From Bacillota bacterium (lineage in GTDB: Bacteria > Bacillota > Clostridia > Lachnospirales > Lachnospiraceae), in assembly GCA_023414875.1 (NCBI GenBank), contig JAEZMV010000015.1:372001-436000 (forward strand): a stretch of 64,000 nt of DNA, given 5' to 3'. Below, piece after piece: positions 35,788-44,082 of the stretch. A model generated the notes under the pieces. The model saw only the letters and a program-made list of their open reading frames with translations. It was not told the DNA's origin and ran no database searches. Each line of letters begins with the position of its first letter. Positions within the stretch are counted from its first letter, which is position 1. The position numbers were made by a program, and so were the translations under genes.

Positions 35788-36008
35788 AGTGAAGATAAAA
35801 GCTACGATTTATGAGTTTCTTCAGAGAGCCGGTGGTTGGTGCGAACCGGTGAAAGGATAAATCTTTCCACTTTTGGAGCTGTCGGTGATGAACCGAAGGT
35901 TAGTACCCTTTATCCTACTATTGAGTGGCTAGGGTTTTATACTTAGCAATTTGGGTGGCAACGCGGATTCCTTTCGTCCCATATATTTATGGGTTGAAGG
36001 GATTTTTT
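35788..36008 (+). promoter_or_regulatory. T-box riboswitch leader of serS
   Basis: All T-box parts are visible. Stem I carries GATTTAT/ATAAATC, the AGAGAG bulge element and a GC-rich distal hairpin (CCGGTGG...GAACCGG). The antiterminator has the conserved T-box word GGGTGGCAACGCGG (35953-35966). A terminator hairpin TCGTCCC/GGGTTGA with a T6 tract follows (about 35968-36008). The specifier is probably UCC at 35866-35868 (in TTTCCAC opposite GCTAC), a serine codon that matches the gene downstream. Uncharged tRNA-Ser would stabilise the antiterminator and switch serS on. Confidence 0.93.
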
Positions 36009-36073
36009 GATTCCCAGTATAAGTCAAAAGCAATAATAGAGTTGCCGTAACAGTCGGCAGAATGGAGGAAATG

Positions 36074-37351
36074 ATGTTAGATATAAAATTTGTCAGAGAA
36101 AATCCTGAAATCGTAAAACAAAATATTAGAAACAAATTTCAGGATAATAAGCTTCCCTTGGTTGATGAAGTAATTAGCCTGGACATCGAAAGTAGAAATG
36201 CAAAACAGGAAGCAGATAATTTAAGATTTGAGAGAAATAAGATTTCCAAACAAATCGGTGGTCTGATGGCACAGGGTAAAAAGGAAGAGGCAGAAGAAAT
36301 GAAGAAACAGGTTAATGCCGACTCCAAGCGTCTTGCTGAGCTTGAGACTAGAGAAATCGAATTGGAAGAAAAGATTAAGAAAATCATGCTAACCCTTCCG
36401 AATATTATCGATCCCAGCGTTCCGATTGGTAAGGATGACAGTGATAATGTGGAGGTGCAGCGTTATGGTGAACCTTTCGTTCCTGAGTTCGAGATTCCCT
36501 ACCACACAGAAATCATGGAGAAATTTAATGGAATTGACTTAGACAGTGCAAGAAAAGTAGCCGGAAATGGTTTTTATTACTTAATGGGTGATATTGCGAG
36601 ACTTCATTCCTCAGTAATTTCCTATGCAAGAGATTTTATGATTAACCGTGGCTTTACCTACTGCATTCCTCCTTTCATGATTCGTAGTGAGGTTGTTACC
36701 GGTGTTATGAGCTTTGCAGAAATGGATGCCATGATGTACAAAATTGAGGGTGAGGATTTATATCTAATAGGAACCAGTGAGCATTCTATGATTGGTAAAT
36801 TTATTGATACCATCATTCCATCAGATAATTTACCTCAGGCTTTAACAAGCTATTCTCCTTGCTTTAGAAAAGAAAAAGGTGCACATGGTCTGGAGGAACG
36901 TGGTGTCTATCGTATTCACCAATTTGAAAAGCAGGAAATGATTGTTGTATGCAAACCTGAAGATAGCATGAAATGGTTTGATATATTATGGCAGAACACT
37001 GTTGATTTATTCCGTTCCTTAGACATTCCCGTAAGAACTCTTGAGTGCTGCTCCGGCGATTTAGCAGATCTAAAAGTAAAATCCGTCGATGTTGAAGCCT
37101 GGTCTCCAAGACAGAAGAAATACTTCGAGGTAGGCAGCTGCTCCAACTTAGGAGATGCACAGGCACGTCGTCTTAAAATCCGAGTTGTTGGAGATGACGG
37201 TAAATACTTTGCTCATACCTTAAATAATACGGTAGTGGCTCCTCCCCGTATGTTAATAGCCTTTCTTGAGAATAATTTAAATGCTGACGGATCAATTAAT
37301 ATCCCGGTTGCGCTGCAGCCTTATATGGGTGGTAAGACAGTTATCAAATAA
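36074..37351 (+). CDS. serS: Seryl-tRNA synthetase
   Basis: This 425-residue class II synthetase begins MLDIKFVRENPEIVKQNI, has the long antiparallel coiled-coil arm (about 30-100) that grips the tRNA-Ser variable arm, motif 2 CFRKEKGAHGLEERGVYRIH with FEKQEMI, and motif 3 near NTVVAPPRMLIAFLENN. ATG 36074 is chosen because GGAGG (36064-36068) lies five bases upstream and because the family starts MLD; ATGs at 36062 and 36071 overlap or crowd that site. It charges tRNA-Ser and, by family, also tRNA-Sec where present. Confidence 0.97.
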   Translation: MLDIKFVRENPEIVKQNIRNKFQDNKLPLVDEVISLDIESRNAKQEADNLRFERNKISKQIGGLMAQGKKEEAEEMKKQVNADSKRLAELETREIELEEKIKKIMLTLPNIIDPSVPIGKDDSDNVEVQRYGEPFVPEFEIPYHTEIMEKFNGIDLDSARKVAGNGFYYLMGDIARLHSSVISYARDFMINRGFTYCIPPFMIRSEVVTGVMSFAEMDAMMYKIEGEDLYLIGTSEHSMIGKFIDTIIPSDNLPQALTSYSPCFRKEKGAHGLEERGVYRIHQFEKQEMIVVCKPEDSMKWFDILWQNTVDLFRSLDIPVRTLECCSGDLADLKVKSVDVEAWSPRQKKYFEVGSCSNLGDAQARRLKIRVVGDDGKYFAHTLNNTVVAPPRMLIAFLENNLNADGSINIPVALQPYMGGKTVIK

Positions 37352-37365
37352 TTATATTAACAGAA

Positions 37366-37402
37366 AGCGGTTGCTAACAGTAATAAACTGTCTGCAACCG
37401 CT
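37366..37402 (+). terminator. Terminator after serS
   Basis: AGCGGTTGC-TAACAGT pairs with ACTGTCT-GCAACCGCT around AATAA, 15 bases after the serS stop. The T-tract is short (ATTCTTAT). Confidence 0.7.
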
Positions 37403-37523
37403 ATTCTTATAATAATAAATATACCTGCCTTGCTTCGCAAATGAGATTTTCAAAAACTTCAGTTGATCTTCTGATTCAATCCGTCTGCTATTGCTTTAAA
37501 CTTTAGTCCATCATTGTCTATTC

Positions 37524-38717
37524 TTATTGATACTCCACCACAAAACCCTTCACTGCAGAAGAAAGCACTAAATCGGTATATTTTCCGGCGTCTGTTCCTT
37601 TCTTTCTTATATAGATCGTACATCCATCCGGAGCACTGCTTCTAGTAAGGGTGATTAGGTTTGAAGAACTTACTGTCTTCCATGATGTTCTCGTAACATC
37701 AAAGGAATAATCCTCTTTCACAATTGCATATTCAAATAGGTTTTTAGTCGTAGCCTTATTAAATTGAAGCATTAACTTTGAGTTCATATAGTAGTAAGTA
37801 ACATCTGCAGAGCTATCTCCTACTGTAGGAGGGGCTGATTGTCCTGGGATTGTTATAACTGCTGTTTTTGAGTAAGGTGCTGAGTTTGTAGCTGCCTTAC
37901 GAAGCATCAATGTCGTTGTTTTTGCTCCATTCTCATATAAGGTCTGCGGTGCAATCTCATCTAATGACATACTCGAGGAGCATTCGATCCATAAATCTAT
38001 TGCCGGATCATAATATTCCATCGAAGCTGTCGTGTTGAGTGACAGCTTTGAAGAGTTCACTTTTATGGACGGAGCTGCGGACCTTGTTATAATTGTAACC
38101 GTAACTTCCTTACTCGGACGAATTCCAACATAGTTGATTCCCGTACCTTTTACTTGAGGAGTACGAAATATTATTTTTCCACCAGTCACACGGAGATACT
38201 CCATGGTTTTCAGAAATTCCTTATACGAGCTTGAGGTTTCATCAAAATCTACAGATATCCAATGATAGTCCGTTGATTTTCTCCATTCAAAGGAATCAGC
38301 GTCATCCAAATTATCAAAGGTGAATTCTCCCTCTACTTTATCGTAATCAACACTGAAGGAAGTGTTATTCATTGGTAGCGTTATTTCTTTAACTGTCTTC
38401 ATAAGATTGCCTTTAAAATATAAGGTAGCTTCGCTTGTACTTGAAATCCATGAGATGTCCATCTGACAGGATTTCGTAGTACTGTCATAATCCCCTTCCA
38501 CCTCTGTCCACTCCGTGTTATCCGTAGAATAATAAACAATCGTATTATTGTTATAAAAAATCTGTATTGTTAAATTATCATAATCAATACTTCCGATGGA
38601 TACAGCTGTCGCGCTAACCGTTTCAGCCTTTAACTGAGCTGTCGGTAGGAAGTTAATCAGTAGAAACAAGGTAATCAGCAATGATATACTTAATTTAATC
38701 TTTTTATTTATCACCAT
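37524..38717 (-). CDS. Secreted protein of unrecognised beta-rich family, shorter paralogue
   Basis: I do not recognise a named family. The 397-residue protein has a signal peptide (about 1-32, SISLLITLFLLINFLPTA) and no membrane or sortase anchor. The mature part is beta-rich and built of repeated modules of about 80-100 residues. It shares with the larger neighbour the landmarks MDISWISS, FEWRKS, GIRPSKEVTVTI, LDEIAPQTLYENGA and a C-terminal FEYAIVKEDYSF / IYIRKKGTDAGKYTDLVL module. It lies 30 bases downstream of that gene, so they are probably one operon. AGGAGG precedes the ATG. A surface or matrix role is inferred. Confidence 0.85.
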   Translation of the reverse strand: MVINKKIKLSISLLITLFLLINFLPTAQLKAETVSATAVSIGSIDYDNLTIQIFYNNNTIVYYSTDNTEWTEVEGDYDSTTKSCQMDISWISSTSEATLYFKGNLMKTVKEITLPMNNTSFSVDYDKVEGEFTFDNLDDADSFEWRKSTDYHWISVDFDETSSSYKEFLKTMEYLRVTGGKIIFRTPQVKGTGINYVGIRPSKEVTVTIITRSAAPSIKVNSSKLSLNTTASMEYYDPAIDLWIECSSSMSLDEIAPQTLYENGAKTTTLMLRKAATNSAPYSKTAVITIPGQSAPPTVGDSSADVTYYYMNSKLMLQFNKATTKNLFEYAIVKEDYSFDVTRTSWKTVSSSNLITLTRSSAPDGCTIYIRKKGTDAGKYTDLVLSSAVKGFVVEYQ

Positions 38718-38747
38718 ATTCCCTCCTTGATTTTATTCTGAACTTAC

Positions 38748-41096
38748 TCATTTCATGGCATTTAAGATGGTCAGCTTACAACCGCTTCTAATAACATATC
38801 CGTTACTTAAGGTTATTACGAAATTTTTTGTATCGGTGGAGTCGGTATCAAGCTTATTAATTTTAGCATTTGACAGATAAATGGTTGCTTTACCCTCCGA
38901 TATCATGGCTGATCCAAATACCGACGTTCCACCCCAAGTAACATCAGAAATACCGACATCATAATTACTATCAAATAATGTTAATGTAATGGTATAGGTT
39001 ATTACCTCTTCCGTAACCGTCGTTTGGCTCTTATCTTCGTTGATAATCGTAGATGTCTTCGTCTCCTTTAAGCTACCTTCCGTAATAGACCATGCAATCG
39101 GAGTTTTATCAATCGTTGCAGTGCTGATTAGTGTGAGCTTAACATCACTGTCAATAACCTCTTCATTATTCAATTTGATAACTAAAGGCAACGCCTTATC
39201 TGTAGTATCAATAGCTGAGGAAGCTTCAAACTCTTTAACATTGATTGTCACCGTAGCAGTTGCTTTCGTTAAGTCATCATCATCTTTATAGGACCCATAT
39301 TCAACCGTATAATCCTTATCCTTTATCAGGGTGTAGCCGTCATATTTAATGGAACTGATGGAAACATCCTCTGTCTTATATTTTCCGACTTCAGTAGTAT
39401 CAATCAACTTAGCCGTTCCTAAATCCAGTTGGAATTTAAAGCTTGATGCATCCTTCTGTTCATTGGAGAGATATACCCGTTTAAAATCAGTATTATATTT
39501 ATCATCTCCTACCGGATTATTAACTGTGGTGCGAGGATACAGATATAGCAATACTCCTGTTGTAGGTGAACTGGTTATCACATCTGAGTTTGATAGTGTA
39601 ATATCGGCATATAATATTTCTTCTGTAAACGCATCAACATTAGCTGTGGATGTTATTTTAGTAGTTATGATATATTTGTCCTCCAGACCAGTACTGCTTG
39701 TATTCCTTACAACCGTACTCTTACTGGTAACAGCACCCCTATTAACTCCGTAAAGATTACGGAAATTGATGGAGGATACCGTAGTTGATGTTGGACTATA
39801 AATTACAAAGGATAAAGAGCTTGAACTATTGGAGGACTTACATACCCCTGCTGTTGAAATTAATGTTGTTAATGTGGTCGCCTTTGGAGCGTTTAGATAT
39901 ACAAGTCCATCTTCTGTAATATCTGTTACGGCTGAAGCTAAAGAAAAATCTTCACTTTCTGATGCAGCAATTGATTTCTTTCTTACAAAGATATGACTGC
40001 CAGCCGGCGCTTTTTTATAATCCAGGATAACTGCTTCACTGGAAGTAATACTTGTCCAGTTAGCATTCTGATAATTTAGCTCATCATCCTTCTTAACAAT
40101 GGTATATTCAAAGGGTACCTTAGCGGTTGCTGCTTTTACCTGAAGTGATACCGTTGTTGAACTGGCATTGCTAATAGAAATGCCATATAGATCAGGGTCC
40201 GGTGCTCCTTCCTGAATTGGTACCGTAACGGTTGTAATCTTAGATACCTGCGTTGAACTGGTAGAATTTGTTCGAAATTGTAGTGTGACTGAGGCATGCG
40301 GTGGTGATCCATTTACATATAAAGCACTGGGTGCAATTTTTTCGAGTAACAGATTGGTTGTGCTTCCGATATTTAACCACTGGGAAGTAGACCCATCACT
40401 TTCGACCGTTCGGTATGACATGCCTTTTTTTACCGCTATACTAAGCTTCGACCCGTTAATCGCAACGGAAGGAGCTGTTGCTTTTTTAGCTATTGTGATT
40501 GATACTTCTTTACTTGGTCGAAATCCAATATTAGTTACACTTGTACCGTTCATAGGTGCAAGACGGAAATATATGGTTGCTCCATTATTGTTAAATTTGC
40601 TTAAGTCTGAAGCTAAGGTGTTAGTATTCACTGTATTCCATTTTGTACTGTCCTTTTTTCTCCATTCAATCGTACGCCCACCCACATTCCTGAAGGTTAC
40701 CATACCACTTGACTTATTATAGGTAGCTTTAAAATTCGTTGCCTGTTTAGGGATCGTAACTGAAATTATTCCTGTAGATTTATTGCCTTTAAAGGTTATG
40801 ATATAATTCCTCGATGTGGAAACCCATGAAATATCCATCGTTATCGTATTTGTACTAGTGATTTCTCCCGGTACCTGTACCCAATCCTGCTTTTTAGAAT
40901 CAGAAAAATATACTTCTGTATCACCTGAATTTAATTGTAAGGTAATTGTACTCTTTTGGTAATTTATTTCTTTTACCGTTATAATTTCTGCCGCTTTCGT
41001 TGATTTTTGCATCATGCTGGAAATGATTAGCATTAAGAAAAGCGACGCTGTAATCATCATATAATATCTTTTTCTTTTGACCTGAACAAGCTTCAT
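38748..41096 (-). CDS. Secreted protein of unrecognised beta-rich family, longer paralogue
   Basis: This 782-residue protein has a signal peptide (about 10-35). Its first 390 residues are homologous to the whole smaller neighbour: MDISWVST, IEWRKKD, IGFRPSKEVSITIAK, LEKIAPSALYVNG, FEYTIVKKDDEL and IFVRKKSIAASESEDFSL. The second half (about 400-782) is different: a segment with SINFRNLYGVNRGAV, then two modules like DFKRVYLSNEQKDASSFKFQ and TEEVITYTITLTLFDSNYDV, similar to surface-layer-associated X2/SLH-neighbour modules though I cannot name them. There is no LPxTG or C-terminal membrane segment. ATG 41096 is preferred to a GTG three codons earlier that abuts the AAAGGG site. Confidence 0.85.
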   Translation of the reverse strand: MKLVQVKRKRYYMMITASLFLMLIISSMMQKSTKAAEIITVKEINYQKSTITLQLNSGDTEVYFSDSKKQDWVQVPGEITSTNTITMDISWVSTSRNYIITFKGNKSTGIISVTIPKQATNFKATYNKSSGMVTFRNVGGRTIEWRKKDSTKWNTVNTNTLASDLSKFNNNGATIYFRLAPMNGTSVTNIGFRPSKEVSITIAKKATAPSVAINGSKLSIAVKKGMSYRTVESDGSTSQWLNIGSTTNLLLEKIAPSALYVNGSPPHASVTLQFRTNSTSSTQVSKITTVTVPIQEGAPDPDLYGISISNASSTTVSLQVKAATAKVPFEYTIVKKDDELNYQNANWTSITSSEAVILDYKKAPAGSHIFVRKKSIAASESEDFSLASAVTDITEDGLVYLNAPKATTLTTLISTAGVCKSSNSSSSLSFVIYSPTSTTVSSINFRNLYGVNRGAVTSKSTVVRNTSSTGLEDKYIITTKITSTANVDAFTEEILYADITLSNSDVITSSPTTGVLLYLYPRTTVNNPVGDDKYNTDFKRVYLSNEQKDASSFKFQLDLGTAKLIDTTEVGKYKTEDVSISSIKYDGYTLIKDKDYTVEYGSYKDDDDLTKATATVTINVKEFEASSAIDTTDKALPLVIKLNNEEVIDSDVKLTLISTATIDKTPIAWSITEGSLKETKTSTIINEDKSQTTVTEEVITYTITLTLFDSNYDVGISDVTWGGTSVFGSAMISEGKATIYLSNAKINKLDTDSTDTKNFVITLSNGYVIRSGCKLTILNAMK

Positions 41097-41379
41097 TTGT
41101 ATCACAACCCTTTCTACCGTATTGGTTATGAAGGCTGCTTCCCTGCAGCTTCATAACAATAGTTGTAACGTTTTCATCCTCAAAAACGGTAATGCATTAC
41201 TTAATTTATATCCATTGTAAAATATTAAAAATAATGTTTCAACATTTTTCTGCCATTATATATATTATTTCCCATATATGTATCGGTAAAATGTCTTTGA
41301 TTCATTATACCAAATCAAGCATTTACTTATAATAATCATTTTTTCTTATTTTTAGTGCCTAATATAACCCAATAAAATA

Positions 41380-41440
41380 GCTCTTTATCCAGTAGTTGAG
41401 GAGGTTTCAAAGAATTCCACTCCATCACTTAATAAAGAGC
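41380..41440. repeat. Hairpin GCTCTTTAT...ATAAAGAGC in the 41097-41709 gap
   Basis: Nine-base perfect arms at 41380-41388 and 41432-41440 enclose a loop that itself contains GGAG/CTCC pairing. A second smaller inverted repeat (ATTATGC near 41473 with GCATAAT near 41499) follows. The 41097-41570 stretch otherwise shows nothing I can call a gene. Confidence 0.45.
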
Positions 41441-41577
41441 CAAAAGGGTACTGCAAGGATTTTAGTTATTATGCAGGAACAGTATGCTCCAGCATAATAC
41501 TTGATCAAAGTCGCAGTATCCCAATTTTATTTTTTTGATAAACTTAGTTTTAATATGATCTGAGAATAACTACTCTG

Positions 41578-41689
41578 TCAGATAAGAACAGCAAAATCCG
41601 TCAACTCTTTGACCACCAGCTGAAATTTTGAAGAGCTTGCCACTTCAAAGGATTGTCCGGCTTACGGTTACATTGTTAAATTGATCCAT
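41578..41689 (-). pseudogene. Decayed ppnP (DUF1255 purine/pyrimidine nucleoside phosphorylase)
   Basis: A GGAGG site precedes ATG 41689, and the frame reads MDQFNNVTV then SRTIL and stops. In PpnP the order is FxNVTVxKKANVYFDGKVTSRTVLF, so the middle part is deleted. After the stop another piece reads VASSSKFQLVVKELTDFAVLI and ends at 41578, matching the PpnP C-terminal (V-A-N-SSFKLKVKE-TDYCCSYL) in the same order. Both pieces together show a cupin-fold nucleoside phosphorylase gene reduced to its ends by internal deletion. Confidence 0.7.
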
Positions 41690-41709
41690 TCTAAACCTCC
41701 GACTAATCA

Positions 41710-42243
41710 TTAGAATTTTAAACGTACCCGAGCTTTTCCCCAGATATTTTTTTGGAAGTAATCATACGCACGGTCGTATATAAATAACACTATCTGCCCT
41801 GCAAGTACAACAACTACCAGTAAACCCTTATTAATACTTCCCGAATAAACCAGCCTGGGTAGTAACAGTAAAATCGGTATATACATCGCATTAAAGGTTA
41901 CATATTTTATAACCCATAATATGATTCTGCGGTTACCGGTTTTATTAATATGGACCATCATATCATAGGCATATTCCGCTATTATTAGATAGAAACCCAT
42001 GGCTGCAAATGTGATGCAGTACATTTTATTCGGTGCAAGCATGATACTTAAAAGTACTGCAGCAACAAAAAACCCAAAACCAAACCGAATTCCGCTTTCC
42101 CGGATAGCAATCCCAATACAAAAGGAACCCGCTGCTAAGAGAAATAATGTGTTGAATTCCAAGATACCGCTCAGTATAACTGTCAGTACGCTTAATGCCA
42201 GTAAAAGTCCTAAAAATGCCAGCTTTTTTGTTCCTAAAAGCAT
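41710..42243 (-). CDS. Polytopic membrane protein of unknown function, DnaJ/DUF5685 operon
   Basis: I do not recognise a named family. The 177-residue protein has about five or six hydrophobic segments: LAFLGLLLALSVLTVILSGI, FLLAAGSFCIGIAI, FGFFVAAVLLSIMLA, ITFAAMGFYLIIAEYAYDMM, FNAMYIPILLLLPRLV and LLVVVVLAGQIVLFIYDRAY. A conserved-looking basic loop (HINKTGNRR) lies between segments four and five. ATG 42243 has GGAGGAGA upstream and overlaps the DnaJ gene's end by 10 bases, so the two are translationally coupled. It may be the membrane anchor of the complex formed with the two upstream products (inference). Confidence 0.8.
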   Translation of the reverse strand: MLLGTKKLAFLGLLLALSVLTVILSGILEFNTLFLLAAGSFCIGIAIRESGIRFGFGFFVAAVLLSIMLAPNKMYCITFAAMGFYLIIAEYAYDMMVHINKTGNRRIILWVIKYVTFNAMYIPILLLLPRLVYSGSINKGLLVVVVLAGQIVLFIYDRAYDYFQKNIWGKARVRLKF

Positions 42244-42863
42244 GAACACAAATCTCCTCCCATACATTCACACAAAGTATCTGCACACCATAAATCACAA
42301 CAGAAATTACCCGTGCCATAGTTTCTGCCATAGCCACCATAACCGTTACCTGTATTGCGATTATACTGGTATCTCTGGCTCTGCCACTCAAGTCGATTTA
42401 AAAAATTTCTATATTCTTGATTATTTGGCTCCATAACAACTGCCTGTCTGGCATGTTCCACCGCCAAAATATTATTACCGATACCGGCATTTCCTACCGC
42501 GCTATAAAAATACCATTTGCCGTTTCGAAGCTGTATATCGGACAGCGCTCTTAAGGCTTCTGTATAATGTCCTGAGTTTAAGTAGTTGCGGACAGCAGTC
42601 ATTTCGATGGGTTCATCACCTGATCCGGCATCATAAAAGCTCTGATTGTATGAACCACCGTTATTGCCACTCTCCCGTTCCTTCATAATCTGATCATAAG
42701 CTTCCTGAACCTCTTTAAATTTTTCTTCTGCAAGCTCCGAAAGCGGATTGTTCACATAGGAATCCGGATGGTATTTTCTGCTTAATTCCCGATATGCTTT
42801 TTTAATTTCGTCATTTGAGGCATTTGGAGACACCTCAAGTACCTTGTATGGATTTGTTATCAT
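42234..42863 (-). CDS. DnaJ-domain protein with helical repeat and Cys-rich tail
   Basis: Residues 1-66 form a J domain: ITNPYKVLEVSPNASNDEIK, the HPD motif in YHPDSYV and the helix FKEVQEAYDQIM. A short linker is followed by a helical TPR-like pair (about 85-150, EMTAVRNYLNSGHYTEALRA and NNILAVEHARQAVVMEPNNQ). The C-terminus is Gly/Tyr/Asn-rich (YQYNRNTGNGYGGYGRNYG) and ends in a cysteine cluster CCDLWCADTLCECMGGDLCSCF, which suggests metal or lipid/thioester binding. It overlaps the upstream DUF5685 gene by four bases (ATGA). It would recruit DnaK to the partners of this operon. Confidence 0.92.
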   Translation of the reverse strand: MITNPYKVLEVSPNASNDEIKKAYRELSRKYHPDSYVNNPLSELAEEKFKEVQEAYDQIMKERESGNNGGSYNQSFYDAGSGDEPIEMTAVRNYLNSGHYTEALRALSDIQLRNGKWYFYSAVGNAGIGNNILAVEHARQAVVMEPNNQEYRNFLNRLEWQSQRYQYNRNTGNGYGGYGRNYGTGNFCCDLWCADTLCECMGGDLCSCF

Positions 42864-43699
42864 TCTTCTGATCCTTCCTTTTTTCTCTCTTTATTTATCT
42901 TATCGAACTTCGTCCAAACTCCCTGATATAATATATTACGCAGTATATCGATATCAACCAGACAGGGCAGTTTCTCGAACTCACCGGTACATTCTGCCAT
43001 CATCATAGTAAGCATATTCCTACAGTCTGCATCAAAACCATCTTTATTAGAAACTAAAATTAACGGATTATAGGAATTATGTTTTTTATCCTTTTCGATA
43101 TCATCATAGGCATCCAGAATGTAGATAAACTTACCAAGGTAAAACCCTATCTTTCGTAAGCTTTCCTCCCATCTGCCCTGCTGGTAGGTAAACAGCTCCG
43201 CCATAAGTTCTCCAAAGCATCGGGCTACCATATCAATGCTCTTCTCCCCAGCTTTTTCACATTCCTGTAGTTGACTTAAGCATCTTCCAATTTCCTTGCA
43301 TTGTCTGGGATATTTCTTACTAATCTTTTTATAATTCCTTTTTAATACCTTTGCTCCGGCAAGTCCGGCTATACTTTTTTCGTCCTGCCAGTCATCCAGA
43401 AAATGATGATAGGTAAGAGCTATATTCATATCTGCTACATATTCAGTAATCTCATTACATAACGTATCATGCTTCCTGACCGGATGCACGACGCACCGAT
43501 TTTTCTTATGAATAGTATCTGTCTCATACAAGGAAGTTAATAAAATAATTAAAAAGGTCATATCATAGGATAATGTCATCTGTCCAAAGCTGCCATATTT
43601 ATTTTTCAGGGTCTTGCACAAACCACAGTAATATGCTTTATACTTGTAAAAATCCTTCACTTTCAGTTCTGGTTTATGAATATTGACATATCCAAACAT
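42860..43699 (-). CDS. DUF5685-family helical protein with two Asp-rich motifs
   Basis: The N-terminus MFGYVNIHKPELKVKDF and AYYCGLCKTLKNKYG matches what I remember as DUF5685. The protein is 279 residues and all-helical. Two acidic motifs stand about 95 residues apart: D102-D103-W-Q-D106 (HHFLDDWQDE) and D196-x2-D199-D200-x3-D204 (ILDAYDDIEKD). This spacing recalls the paired DDxxD motifs of class I isoprenoid or terpene synthases. Four cysteines (C25, C28, C69, C81) could hold a metal. A GGAGG site precedes the ATG. It is first in an operon with the DnaJ protein and a membrane protein. Catalytic function is not established. Confidence 0.82.
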   Translation of the reverse strand: MFGYVNIHKPELKVKDFYKYKAYYCGLCKTLKNKYGSFGQMTLSYDMTFLIILLTSLYETDTIHKKNRCVVHPVRKHDTLCNEITEYVADMNIALTYHHFLDDWQDEKSIAGLAGAKVLKRNYKKISKKYPRQCKEIGRCLSQLQECEKAGEKSIDMVARCFGELMAELFTYQQGRWEESLRKIGFYLGKFIYILDAYDDIEKDKKHNSYNPLILVSNKDGFDADCRNMLTMMMAECTGEFEKLPCLVDIDILRNILYQGVWTKFDKINKERKKEGSEE

Positions 43700-43972
43700 G
43701 TATCCTCCATCAGCAGTAATAATTCTAATTAGTATTTATTACATCTTTGTTATTTATTTTCAAAGATAATTATCTATATTTGATTGGTACATAAAGGGAT
43801 AACAGAACTTATTACCATTATTATAGATTTCGAACTTAATAAGTATAGCATAAAAAGCTAATAATTGAAATGGATATATGAAATATCATTTTTTTTTAAT
43901 AAATACATTATAACTTTTAATTTTATTTTACACTATATTGCTATAAATAACACTAATATTAAAAAGGTATTC

Positions 43973-44032
43973 AAAAAAAGCACCTTAGGCATGGGTAAAC
44001 CAAAAGGACCCCACTACAAACCTAAGCTGCTT
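43973..44032 (-). terminator. Terminator after the esterase gene
   Basis: On the minus strand AAGCAGCTTAGG pairs with CCTAAGGTGCTT across a long loop (inner GGGGTCC...GGTTTACCC), followed by a run of seven T. The rest of the 43700-44082 gap is AT-rich and shows no gene. Confidence 0.8.
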
Positions 44033-44082
44033 CTATTGTTTTGTATATTTGATCTAAATCTTATTACCGGTATCTCCTAAGG

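Noticed and set aside
43865..44080. Plus-strand frame of 71 codons before the esterase gene end
   Set aside because: Overlaps the minus-strand terminator and has no ribosome site or protein-like pattern.
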